From the NCBI GenBank assembly GCA_958295665.1, contig OY282558.1:354621034-354685033 (forward strand): a stretch of DNA of 64,000 nt, in the 5' to 3' direction. Of this stretch, positions 33,008 to 44,172 are shown in pieces (within the stretch, counting starts at the first letter, position 1; each line of letters starts with the position of its first letter). The stretch comes from Tipula vernalis (Eukaryota; Arthropoda; Insecta; Diptera; Tipulidae). Position numbers and translations under genes: made by a program. Below the pieces are notes generated by a model, which saw nothing but the letters and a program-made list of their open reading frames with translations, was not told where the DNA came from and made no database searches.

Positions 33008-35077
33008 ATGAGTGTGAAGTTGAAAAAAATTACACTGTTAAATTAGCTATTTTCCAATTGGAATTTAAATTATATGAAAATTTAAATTTTTTGTAATTTT
33101 GGAATTTTAGTACCACCAAACAGATTCTTTTCATCAGAAAACAGGTTCTTTTCATCCTTTTCAGATAGCTGGACCATCTGTTTATATCGTTAACCAAAGG
33201 CATAAAATTGTGTTGAACATTACTATATTTCAGATAATTTAAAAGTTGACTGAATTTTGATGGTTTAAATAATTATTTAGCGGCGATCCTGGAAATGTCC
33301 CGAAGGCCCCGCATATTTCTTAGAATAGCTAAGCCATATAGCGGTCAATGTCATAAAGCCGATCCAATTATGATGAACTATAATATATTTCACAGTATTT
33401 AGAATTTTTAATAATTTTATTTGGTTTTAAAAATTGTATCTCCGATCTCAGAGATGTCCACAAGGTCTTGTCTATATTTTTGGATAACTTGACCATATGT
33501 TAGTCTACGAGTATGTTGTCCATCTTATTCAATTGTGATGAACTATACTATACTTCACAGAATTTAGAATTTTTAATAATTTTATTGGTTTTATAAATTG
33601 TTGTATCTCCGATCACAGAGATGTCCACAAAGTCTGGCCTATATTTTTGAATAACTTGACCACAGGCCAGTCTACGTGGTCAATCTTATTCAATTGTGAT
33701 GAACTATACTATACTTCACAGAATTTAGAATTTTTAATAATTTTATTGTTTTAAAAACTGTATCTCCGATCACAGAGATGTCCACAAGGTCTTGCCTATA
33801 TTTTTGAATAACTTGACCATATGCCAGTCAACCTGGTCAACCTTATTCAATTATGATGAACTATACTGTACTTCACAGAATTTAGAATTTTTAATAATTT
33901 TATTGATTAAAAGTATTTGGTCTCGGGACATTTTCTTTTCTATGCATCAAGCAAATCAAAATTGTTGACATTCCTGTGATCGGAGATACAACAATTTTTA
34001 ATACAAATAAAATTATTAAAAATTCTAAATTCTGTGAAGTATAGTATAGTTCATCACAATTGAATAAGATTGACCAAGTAAACTGGCATATGGTCAAGTT
34101 ATTCGAAAATATACGCAAGACCTTGTGGGCATCTCTGTGATCGGAGATACAACAAGTTTTAAAACCAATAAAATTATTAAAAATTCTAAATTCTGTGAAG
34201 TATAGTATAGTTCATCACAATTGGATAAGGTTGACCACGTAGACTACCATATGGCCAAGTTATCCAAAAATATAGGCCAGACCTTGTGGACATCTCTGTG
34301 ATCAGAGATACAACAATTCATAAAACCAACAAAATTATTAAAAATTCTAAATTCGTTGAAGTTTAGTATAGTTCATCACAATTGAATAAGATGTACAACA
34401 TACTCGTAGACTAACATATGGTCAAGTTATCCAAAAATATAGGCCAGACCTTGTGGACATCTCTGTGATAGGACCTACAACAATTTTTAAAACCAAATAA
34501 AATTATTAAAAATTCGAAATTCTGTGAAGTATAGTATAGTTCATCACAATTGCATAATGTTGACCACGTAGACTGGTATATGGCTAAGTTATCCGAAAAT
34601 TTGGGCAAGACCTTGTGGACATCTCTGCAGTCGGCGATATAAGACTTTTAAAATAATGGAAAATTATTGAAAATTCCAAAAACTGTGAAATATATTATAG
34701 TTCATCATAATTGGATCGGCTTTGTGACATTGACCGCTATATGGCTTAGCTGTTCTAAGAAATGTGCGGGGCCTTCGGGACATTTCAAGGATCGGCGCTA
34801 AATAATTATTTAAACCATCAAAATTCAGTCAACTTTTAAATTATCTGAAATTTAGTAATGTTCAACACAATTGGATGCTTTTGGTTAACGATATAAACAG
34901 ATGGTCCAGCTATCTGAAAAGGATGAAAAGAACCTGTTTTCTGATGAAAAGAATCTGTTTGGTGGTACTAAAAATCCAAAATTACAAAAAATTTAAATTT
35001 TCATATAATTTAAATTCCAATTGGAAAATAGCAGTGTAATTTTTTGTTATTTTTTTTAACATAAACTTCACACTCAT
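33008..35077. mobile_element. Foldback element, 2.07 kb, with tandem repeats in both arms
   Basis: The two halves are inverted copies of one another. The outer ends are ATGAGTGTGAAGTT and its inverse, flanked by a perfect 8-bp duplication GATTGTTT (33000-33007 and 35078-35085). From the outside in, each arm has a unique ~360-bp segment and then head-to-tail units of about 160 bp. Left-arm units start near 33372, 33537, 33698 and 33855; right-arm units lie near 34050, 34211, 34372, 34540 and 34701. A short loop of about 50-60 bp (about 33905-33960) separates the arms. There is no transposase. This is the architecture of foldback elements such as Drosophila FB and Galileo. The 8-bp duplication would fit the P or hAT superfamilies. 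The right arm has one more unit than the left. Confidence 0.9.
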
Positions 35078-35284
35078 GATTGTTTTCAAATTTTGCACTA
35101 ATTCTTTGTAGCAGTCGATAAGAAACATTGGGTGGGGGCTTAATGAACAAAAAATGTTACCCCTTCATGCTCCGCTGTGAGGAGGCATTTACAATTGGAA
35201 TTTCTAAAACCACTGATTGAGCTGATTTTTGGATATTTAGTGCAAAATCAAAAATAAATCGACACGTGTATCAATATATTTTTA

Positions 35285-35790
35285 ACGGTGATGGTAATGG
35301 TGATGGTGATGGAGATGTTGATAGTAATGGTGATGATGATGGTGATTGTGATGGTGATGTTATAATATTATGATGGTATAAATGTAGGATGGTATGATGT
35401 TACGAAGGTACGATGGTATCATGATACAATGGTGTGATGGTATGATGGAATGATGGTATGATGGCATGGTGGTTTGATGGTACATTTTATGTTTAATATT
35501 CTGTTTGTGTGATGGTATATAAATGCATAATGGTGTGACGGTATGATGATATGAATGGACGATTGTAATATGGTACAATTGTGTATGGTTTGGTAGTAAG
35601 CTGGTAGGATTTTATTAAGGTATGGCGTATGATGATATGTTGGTGTAAAGGTATGATGGTATGCGTTAAGGCGGTAAGATGGTTTGATGGTACGATGGTT
35701 GATTCTATTATGATATGGTGGTATGTTGGTATGGTAGTATGTTGTTCTAGTATAATGATATGTTGTTATGGCTTAGTTATAAGATAGTAC
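35285..35790. repeat. Degenerate GATGGT/TATGATGG minisatellite
   Basis: The first 80 bp are GGTGAT and GATGGT hexamers; the rest is a degenerate TGATGGTA-type array that decays rightwards. The open frame on the minus strand (35578-35360), rich in His, Ile and Pro, is only a reading of the repeat. Confidence 0.85.
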
Positions 35791-36113
35791 GGTAGTAAGA
35801 TGTCAAACAAATTTCAATGACAACATGCGAGAAGACAAATACAATGAAGAACTTGAGGTAAACATTTTTATAAACATAGAACTCAATTACCTGAATCATG
35901 ATGGTCTTATGGTAGGGGAGTTCTCTCTCACATGCGCACACTCAATATTTACTTCCTGGGGACCCACCTTCCTACAAATCAATTAGGAATTAACACTGAC
36001 AACAAAGCACCGTAGGAAGACCTTTAGCCAATAAATTAGGGTCTTCTAGGTATGTAATAACATAACAGAGAACGCATCTTCGTTCCGAGAGTAAGAAGTT
36101 CAAAAAATGTGGT

Positions 36114-36338
36114 TTACAATTCACTTGAGAAATTATATTCAAATATCAAAACACTTGTTGCAGTACACCAATTGAATTTTAACCCTGCTTTTAATCTGCT
36201 GAATTTAAACACCTCACATTGCTTATATGAAAAAATTCTTCTATCTTGCAAATTAGTTGTGAGTTTAAAATCACCACAAATTTTAAGCGCTTCATTTGGC
36301 TTCGTCGCTAATGGTGCAGCAAATTGAGTAGCGTGCAT
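36114..36338 (-). pseudogene. Ty3/gypsy RT fragment
   Basis: The minus strand reads FAAPLATKPNEALKICGDFK then LTTN, matching the RT motif (S/A)xPxVPVxKK(D/N)GxVRxCGDYKxTVN. After about 30 residues similarity is lost, although the frame remains open to 36114. It is a short piece of a lineage different from the element at 4774-9585, which has IDYR instead of CGDF. Confidence 0.7.
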
Positions 36339-36884
36339 TTTTCAATTCCGACTTTTACGGCAATGTATTTGTGAAAAATTAATGGGTGAGTCTTGAAATA
36401 TGTTGTTCTTAAATCGAAATATATCAAATATAAGCATATGTTCAATTCCATTGAATTTTGTTCATTTTTAAAGTTTACATCAATGCAGTTTATAGAATTA
36501 AGTTTTTTAACCGCGTTATACTAGGACACGCGAACTGTGCGTCTTTATATCAAATCGTGTATAGCAAATTTTCGAGATAGTACATTGTTGCAATAGGGGA
36601 GGGATAAAAATGAAAATCTGTATGGCTGTGTGTATGCTCATTATACGTTTCCACACCATTCATCCAGCCTGATTTAAATTTTTTATAGAGGTTTCGTTTC
36701 ATACGAAAATTAGCAGGTTTTTGCAGTATTTTTGAATGAGTCTAGCCCCTTGGTCTAGCTGCCTCCAACAATTTTTTTGTAAAATTTCGATTTTCTTGAT
36801 TTAGGGAGTTAAAATATGTTTTACCCCCTTTTGACTGGAAAAATGGTATAAGTTTGCTAAAATAAAAATAAAAATATTTTATTG
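36339..36884. other. Possible Helitron body
   Basis: This non-coding stretch ends in the Helitron-like terminus at 36885. If that terminus is real, this is where the non-autonomous body would lie. The 5' TC end was not located. Confidence 0.3.
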
Positions 36885-36914
36885 ACCCCGGGCAACGCAG
36901 GGTACTTCAGCAAG
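36885..36914 (+). mobile_element. Helitron-like 3' terminus
   Basis: CCCCGGGCAACGCAGGG can form a short GC hairpin, and is followed by TACTTCAGCAAG and a T. Helitrons end with a hairpin some 10 bases before a CTRR terminus; here CAAG replaces CTAG. In this AT-rich region the GC hairpin stands out. Confidence 0.45.
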
Positions 36915-37594
36915 TATGAATATAAGCTTCAATATTTCGGTGGCGTTAGAAACTCATGTTCTAGTGCTGTTCCTAGTTACCCATCCAAAAGAATCGAAAT
37001 TAAGTTTGAAGCAGGCAGCAAAATACACCAAACAGTTGTGCTAATTGTGAAGAAATTGGATTAAGCGATTCAAAGCCTGTGGAAAGTGGATGACTTACCT
37101 GGGAAAGGTTTAGACAGAGTCACTTCAGAGACAATCAGATGTTTTGAAGTTGTACGAAAACCCAACAATATACCTCAAAATAAAGATTAGATTTTGAGAG
37201 AGGTGACATTCACAAGTCACGTAGGCAGAAAAATAGGCTATAAAAGCAATTTTTTAATATAAATTTAGTTAGTATTTTTTAGAAATTTAATTATAAGGAT
37301 TAACATCTAGAACAATCGTAATTACGATCGTGTTTTAATATATAAAACCTCTTAAAAGATTGAATTTTACAAGGGGGTAAAGACTCTTAACAACGGAGTC
37401 ATCTAAAATGGCATTCGAACTTTGGACTGGGCATCACAGAACTGAACGTTGAGTTTGGGGTTAAGAGTGTGGTTGGATTTAGGTTTGTATTGTAGGTTAA
37501 GTTGGGGTCGATTTTTTTTAATGTGATGGCGAGATGATAAAAAACGCTGCAAACTGAGGCCAAAAATATCTATTGTGCGTCCCTAGGTAGATTC

Positions 37595-37857
37595 TTACTT
37601 GAATTGAAGATTTAGATTCTGGTTAAACATAGCTTGGTCACTGCCTTCTGAGGATGGTGCGTTTATTGGATCACTACTCGTGTTGTGGTTCTTTCTTATG
37701 TCTACATAATCCAAGCTTGATTTAATTAAAAGAAAGTTCACCACAGCACAGCCTATTCCTGTGGTATAGAGCGAATTAAACATTCTAGGCATATTCTTCC
37801 CGCCTGGGTCACCGCTAGAAGCTCTAATAGTCTTGAAACAGAGGAACCTAGGTGAAA
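37595..37857 (-). CDS. Hypothetical ORF or exon, ~87 codons
   Basis: The minus strand is open from about 37857 to a stop at 37595. It includes ASSGDPGGKNMPRMFNSLY, a short hydrophobic segment (GIGCAVVNFLL) and a Ser/Asn-rich tail. Codon use is less AT-biased than the flanks. I do not recognise a domain. It might be an exon or a mobile-element relic. Confidence 0.25.
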
Positions 37858-37859
37858 GA

Positions 37860-38250
37860 TTTGGTTGGGAACTAAGGGGTTGAGTTATGGGTTTAGTTGG
37901 AAGTAAGTTGATTTGATTTGAATCGAACTAGTTTTAAAGTCGAGTTGATTTCAGGATTAAGTTGGCCGTTGATTTTGGAGTTGAGTAGAGTGTGGAAATT
38001 TGGTTCGAGCTGGGATTGGATTAACTTGCGTGGAGTTGAGTTAAATTAATTGTAGTTGAGTGAGGGGTTCATTTGGGGAATTATTTGAGGATGATTCGCG
38101 GGTTGAATTAGGTTTTGAGTTTGGGGTTGAGTGAAGGTTTGATTTCAAAGTTGATTTGGGATGTTGTAGTTTGATTTGGTTATTTGGTTTGATTGGAGTT
38201 AGAGATTGAGTTGGAGATTGAAATGGGGTAGTGTACTCTGTAGTCATTCT
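37860..38250. repeat. GT-rich degenerate minisatellite
   Basis: The plus strand is dominated by variants of GGGTTGAGTT and TTGATTTGG. The Pro/Ser/Thr/Asn-rich frame on the minus strand reflects the repeat. Confidence 0.7.
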
Positions 38251-38259
38251 GCTTTCTCG

Positions 38260-40135
38260 GGAAATTTATTTATGTCACCGAGACGCTAATCTTTTATCAA
38301 GGTACACACAGTCGACAATTTAATATAAATAAATAAAGAAAGTCAATGTTCGAGGTCTGTACTATTAAAGTCTTATTTATTTATTCCTAATTCCTCCATT
38401 TTAAATCGGCTTACATGTACTCGACTCAAAAAAATGTATTTTGGAGTAAATAGCAAATAGTGTCCAACTGCAAATAATAGTGATTCAAGTGGAATATTTC
38501 CTGATTAAATTTTGCCAGAATTATAAATGTTTGTTTCTTTGACAAATCGCTATAAATTCCAACTCAATTTTAAAAGTTATTAAAAAATGTAAGCAATAAA
38601 ACAAGCAAATGTTAAATAAAAAATAAAAAAATTAATTCCAAGAAAAATCTGTACAGAATACATAAAACTGTAAAAAAATAAAATATGTGCATACCTCTTA
38701 TGTCCCCATTAAAAATAGAAACGAAATAGTTTTCCTTCACAAAAACCACTTTGCTTGAATATTTTTTATTCCGGTTTAATTTTTAATCTGCTGCTGTTCT
38801 GCAATTCACAATAACATTAAAATAAAATAAAAAAAAAAAAGGAATTTTCAAGTAAAAAGAATGTTGGAACGAATCTCGAAACAGATAAAATTTTACAATA
38901 CCATAGGAAATTTATTATCTGTGGAAAATCTGTCGTATTTCAACATATTTCACCTATATTATTCTACATACGTAAACAGATAAACCAAAACTGTATGTAC
39001 ATAGAACTAAAATCGTAGCAGATTTTATTTTTTACCCCATTTCAACCATTTCACAACAATGTGTGAAAATCACAAACGAGTCGTATCGAATACGTGTACA
39101 GTGTATGTTTATCAGCAAATTATTTTTTAATGTTTATTAAATAGTTATGGTGGTTGAATTTTTATATGTTGCTATAATTTATATTATTATTATTTTTTTT
39201 TTTTTAAATAATGTAGTATGACATTGTGGGAACAAAGTTTTGCATTTGTTAAAAAAAAGTCTTTGTTGAGGAAAATTGTTATGCCGTGCAGACAGAAATA
39301 CGGAGGACATATACACAAAGTTAATATAAGGTAATTGGTATGAGATAAAATATGGAAGCTGAATACCATAACTGGTAAGGATTTAAGTTTAAGTTTGCTG
39401 TTATATAGCATATTGCTACTATAACCTGTGTGCTTGCTTGTGGTAATAAAGTTTATCTTCTATAGTTTCGAAAATTGAATATTTTACGAATTGTGAAATG
39501 AAAGAACTTTCGAAACGATAAAGTTTCACAAATTTAAACTATGTGGACGTGGTTTAGTTTTAATAATTCAAGCTTATTTTATTTTAAAAGCCTTCTACTT
39601 AAATGTTCATTATTGGGTAAAGTACAGCCATTCTATTTATATTTTGTTTTGTATTATAAAAAATTATGATTTGCATCGTAAAGTCTTGTTTCACAGACCA
39701 ATATCTTCTAAGAGAATTTTAATATTCAAATTGCTTAAGGGAGTAGACAAAACTTGAGAAGCTAAGGGTAAATAGGCTTCATTCAAATTTGATGTTTTTC
39801 TAAAGTAATATACTGAAGGATCGAAGTCTAAATAAAAAATTTGCGGTTTTCTGTTGATGCTAATACCCAACTTTCTTATACAAGAGTTTCTTTATATAGA
39901 ATGAAAACCAATAAACACAAACCATAATCATTCTAATGTTATAGAAAAAATCTAAAATGCTACAAAACTAGAAATGTCGAATTCTCGAGAATAGTAGATT
40001 CTTGAAATTTTATTAAATTCTCTAATATTTTTTATACTTGAAAATTCTTTCCCAGTTCCGTTCACTTTTTTACATAGATTTAGAATTCTTTCAGCTATTA
40101 GTTGCTCTCCGTCATATTGTATTGGTGATACTGGA
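38260..40135. other. Gene-less AT-rich stretch
   Basis: No gene, TIR element or tandem array could be supported in this ~1.9 kb. Confidence 0.5.
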
Positions 40136-40139
40136 TTTA

Positions 40140-40765
40140 ATTTAAAATGGGGAATGGGAAATGGAGAATGGGAAATGACGCATGGGGAATGAGGAATGAT
40201 GAATGGTGAATAGGAAATGGGGGGTGAGCAATTGGAAGGGGGAAAGAAGATTGTAGAATGGCAAATGTGGTATGGAGAATGGAGTATAGGGAAGAGGAAC
40301 TATTGAATGAGAAACAGGACATGATGAATGGATATGGCAAACGATAAATAAGAAATGAGAATTGGGTAATATTTATGAAAGAGAAATGAGGAATAGGGAA
40401 TGATAAATGGTAAAAGAGAAATAGGACTGGGAAGTATGGAAATCGGGGTATGGAAAAATGAGGAATGCGGAAATTGGCAATGGGGAATGGGAAATGGGAG
40501 GGGATTAGAGAATTGAGGGAAATGAGAAAATGGGCGAAATGAGAAATTGTGACTGGGGAATGAGAAATTGAGACTGGGGAATGAGAAATTGACAACGGGA
40601 AATGGGAAATATGAAAAGGGCTAATGGAAAAATTGGGAAATGGAAAAATGGGGAAATGGGGCAATGGGGAAATGGGAAATGGGGTCCAGGCAATGGGGAA
40701 CGGTTAACGGAAATTGGAAATGAGAAATTAGAATTGGGGAAGTTGGAATTGAGATTGGGAACTGG
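40140..40765. repeat. Purine-rich GGGAAATG minisatellite, block 1
   Basis: The plus strand is built almost entirely of purines plus T in units such as GGGAAATG, GGGGAATGA and GAGAATGG. Long open frames on the minus strand rich in Pro, Phe, Ser, His and Ile are repeat readings, not genes. Strong strand asymmetry is present (G+A on plus). Confidence 0.95.
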
Positions 40766-40779
40766 GGAATTTTTCGGAC

Positions 40780-40980
40780 TGCGCTATTTCTTTATTATAT
40801 TCCTATCTATCGGATAGGACTCAGATTGTTAATTTATTAGGGTCCTTATCACAAGCAGCTCCAGTCACTTGTGGAGTTCCTCAGGGATCTATTATTGGGC
40901 CAATAGTAGTTTCCCTTTTATTAATGATTTAGCTGATTGCATTCCTCAGAGTCAGTATTCGGATACCAATAAATGAAATA
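40780..40980 (+). pseudogene. LINE reverse transcriptase fragment
   Basis: The plus strand reads SYLSDRTQIVNLLGSLSQAA then PVTCGVPQGSIIGP and, after a one-base shift, FINDLADCIPQSQYSD. These are the RT palm motifs SYLSxRxQ, SGVPQGSxLGP and F(I)NDL of non-LTR elements. The catalytic DD motif is not present in the remaining fragment. Confidence 0.8.
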
Positions 40981-41031
40981 GCAGCAAATTAAAATTCTAC
41001 GATGTATTAAAATTAAGAATGTTGTGAATTA

Positions 41032-41350
41032 TCAGTTAATTGGGTTTAGTCATGCCTCGGAAAAGGCATACAGTGATGCGCTGTTCCTGAATTCTATTGA
41101 TGATCAAAATAATTCAGATATCGATTTGATCACGTCTAAATCACGAGTGGTACCACTGAAGTTAACTTCATTACCACATGGCTAATCAATGTACCGTATA
41201 CAACGTAGCTAATCGAACGGAACAAATTATATCCTTAGTTCCACCACAGAGACGGCACTATGTTAAATCAAAAGAGAATCCAGTCGATTTTGCTTCATGT
41301 GGCGTTACAGCAAACCAATTGTTAGACATGACCTTATTGTGAATAGGTCC
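41032..41350 (+). pseudogene. BEL/Pao pol fragment
   Basis: The plus strand reads LIGFSHASEKAYSDALFL, then LITSKSRVVPLKLTSLP, and, in another frame, NRTEQIISLVPPQRRHYVKS and KENPVDFASCGVTANQLL. These match the RNase H-region motifs of BEL/Pao elements: GFxDASxxAYG, SKSRVAPLKxxxxPRLE, and the later NRVxxI...W.V....NPADxxSRG. The catalytic Asp in GFSDAS is replaced by His. Stop codons separate the parts. Confidence 0.8.
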
Positions 41351-41734
41351 ATAATAATTTCATAAACCTATAAACGAATTTCCAATTATTCATACTTTAC
41401 GGCGTGGATCCGAATTATAAATTATTTGAAATACAAACAGAAATTTGTAAATGTATGTAGGGTTACGGAGTTAAGGGAAGTGGAGGAATTTTGTATCAAG
41501 AGGTGTCAAAGGACCATATTTGCCCAAGACATAAAACGCGTACAGTAAGGTCAAATGGTTGTCGACAAAAGTTGTTTATTATCTCTAAATCCTTTTATTG
41601 ATTAGAAAGGATTATTGAGAGTCGTAGTTCACATTACCGTATGACCAAAAACATCTATTATGTTACCACAAAAACACAAATTTTCCAAATTATTAACGTT
41701 AAATTATCATTGGAGGTACTTACATGTTGAACTA

Positions 41735-42375
41735 CCGGGACACGGGAATGGGACATGGAAGATGTGACAATGAGAGAATGAGGAGCGGGAAATAGGAAAT
41801 AAGAAATAGGAAATGGGAAATCATAAATGGGAAATCGTCAATGGGAAATGGACAAAGGGAATGAGAAATGGGAAATATTGAATGGGGAATGGGAATTAGG
41901 AAACAGGAAGTGGAGTAATAAATTAAATAATAAATGGGAATAGGGAATAGGTATGGTTAATCGAAAATGGAAATGGAAAATGAGGAATGTTAAATTTGAA
42001 CTGGGGCATACGGAATAGATTTTGGGAACTGGGGAATGAGGAATACAGAATGGGGAATGGGGAATGAGAATTGGAAGGTGGAAAATAGGAAATGGGACAA
42101 GGGAGAATAGCGTTATATCAGAAAGGGAGAATTCACGAATGTGCTGTGGGAATCTGAAATCTGAAAATTAGAGAATATGAAATGGGGATGGCGATAGAAA
42201 ATGGTAAGTTGTAAGTGAAAAACGGGAATGGAAAATGGAATAATAAATGCGAACTGGCGATTGTTGGATAGAAAATGGAAGATGGGAAATGGTAAAAAAG
42301 AGATGGCATATCTAAATTGGGTGATGGGAGAATGTTGAAATGGGGGGATTGGAAAATAACAGAATGGGAATAAAA
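41735..42375. repeat. Purine-rich GGGAAATG minisatellite, block 2
   Basis: This has the same repeat type and strand orientation as block 1 at 40140-40765. The two are separated by ~970 bp holding LINE and BEL/Pao fragments, which suggests one ancestral array split by insertions, or two arrays carried by a duplicated element. Confidence 0.9.
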
Positions 42376-43567
42376 GGGAAGGGATTTCTATGGCGTCTAA
42401 ATAGTTTAAATAGTCTCCATCTTTCCACGTACAATATTTCAGGCAGATTTGAAGAACACCAAATATCCATAATACCTCGTTGATTCATATAACTGAAAAG
42501 CTATACCATAGCTCTCAAGTCTCAAAACTGAATTTGTTACCACAAAAATTAAATTATTTAGTAACATTTTGGTAAGGGACATGTCTTATATATACCGGCA
42601 CACAATACAACAATAAAGCATTCTATCCATTATTCGTTTCGTTTAATTCATTTAAAGTACAAAGTAAACAAACCTAATATTAAAAAAAAAAATACATTTT
42701 AACCAACCAAGTGAAAAATAAAATTAATAATCGTCTTATTTTAATTAAAACTTTCAATTAATTTTCGTTTTTCGTCTGTTTTTCTTTCCAATTTTTGTTT
42801 TGTGCTTAATTTCTTGCGTCTGCCTTAATTTCATTTAGCGTTCTCCTTTCTATTTTTTTTTATTCTCATTGATTAATGAAAAATAAATATTTTACTTATG
42901 ATGCTTATAACGTTTTAAGATTTTTAATTGTTTTAGTTCGTAATAGCTAAATATATTATTGTTTGTATGTTGGTATGTTCACATGTTAAAGTAGTGCACA
43001 TATTACACTTAAGTAAAAATTGAAAAACTTTGCGGGGTTGTGGTAAACTAAATCATTAATTACTCGCTTCACAGTATTTCCTATTTACTTTTCGCGCCCT
43101 TTTAACCATCAAAAAGTGTTTTTTATACTAAATTAAAGGGTTTTATGTTTACAAGTATATAATCCGTCAAAAATAATTCTGCGGTTCTTCAGTCTGTCAA
43201 AGTGTTTTATTTTTAACAATTATAAAGAAAGGTAAACTCTCCCTAAGTATATTTCCATCCTGAAAACAAAGTAAATAAAAATTAAAAACGAAAAAATTAC
43301 GTATTTTCTCTAATTTATGTGGAGCAAAAACGTATACATTTTAATGGTGTAATTTGTAATGGATACATACCAGCGGAAAAACGCACAAAGGTACTTATCA
43401 CACATTTTTAATTCAACGTACACGTATTTGAAGCTTTTCGTTTGGGTATTGTACACATACCGCTTTTGTAGGAGAGGTTTACAAATGTGATAATTATACA
43501 TAAATTTCATTTAAAATCTTTCAAACATATTAATGTGCTTATATATTTCTTGTTTGGGTTAATTACT
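42376..43567. other. Gene-less stretch, possible LTR-like segment
   Basis: TGTTACCACAAAAA near 42535 echoes GTTACCACAAAAACAC near 41660. A TATATA motif and CAATAAAGCATTC follow near 42590-42620, reminiscent of an LTR promoter and poly(A) signal. No full LTR pair was found. Confidence 0.35.
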
Positions 43568-43574
43568 TAATATA

Positions 43575-44165
43575 CGGGCTACACGAATAATCACCCAAAA
43601 CCAAATCGCTAAAAAATCAAAAATTTCACGAATAATTTTTGGGCGATTCTGGATTTTTTAGGTTTGGGCGATTGTATTTGCTCTAAATATGTGCGATTGT
43701 TATAAAAATAAAAAAATGAAGAAAGATCCAAAAAATAAATGTAGCATTGTCCAAACTAAGAATTCAAAATTGTCCAAAACAAAATCACCTAAGGACCGAA
43801 AATTAATAATCACAGAAAAATGTTATTTGCTTTTCGATATTTGCCAACACATTTTTTTGTGAACTTTTCCGGAAGTGGAATCGTGCTGTAATGTGAATTT
43901 TTTTTATAGTTTTGCTTCCAAAATTAAATTTACCATTCCCAAAATTTACACATGAGCTATAATATGTAAGCCAGCAGCCGCCGAAGCAAAGCCGGTGCGA
44001 TTAAAAATGAATAGTTTTGGGCGAGTTTTAAAAATACATAATCGACCACATTCTAAAAATTGTTGGGCGATTATTCATTTTATGTTTAAAACAATCGTTG
44101 GACAATCGTTCAAGAGGCCGACAATTTTTGGGCGATTTGATTTTTTGCGATTATTCGTGCTGCCA
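43575..44165. mobile_element. MITE with GGGCTACACGAATAATC ends
   Basis: The left end CGGGCTACACGAATAATC is mirrored at the right (GATTATTCGTGCTGCCA). TAATATA flanks both ends (43568-43574 and 44166-44172), a 7-bp duplication. The interior repeats GGGCGATT in both orientations many times and has no transposase. The GC-rich motif CCAGCAGCCGCCGAAGCAAAG near 43970 stands out. Superfamily not assigned. Confidence 0.8.
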
Positions 44166-44172
44166 TAATATA

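Noticed and set aside
36109..36327. Plus-strand frame opposite the Ty3 RT fragment
   Set aside because: It is the shadow of the minus-strand RT fragment, which carries the conserved motif.
40137..40693. 175- and 62-codon frames rich in Pro, Phe, Ser and His
   Set aside because: They are readings of the purine-rich minisatellite and have no domain.
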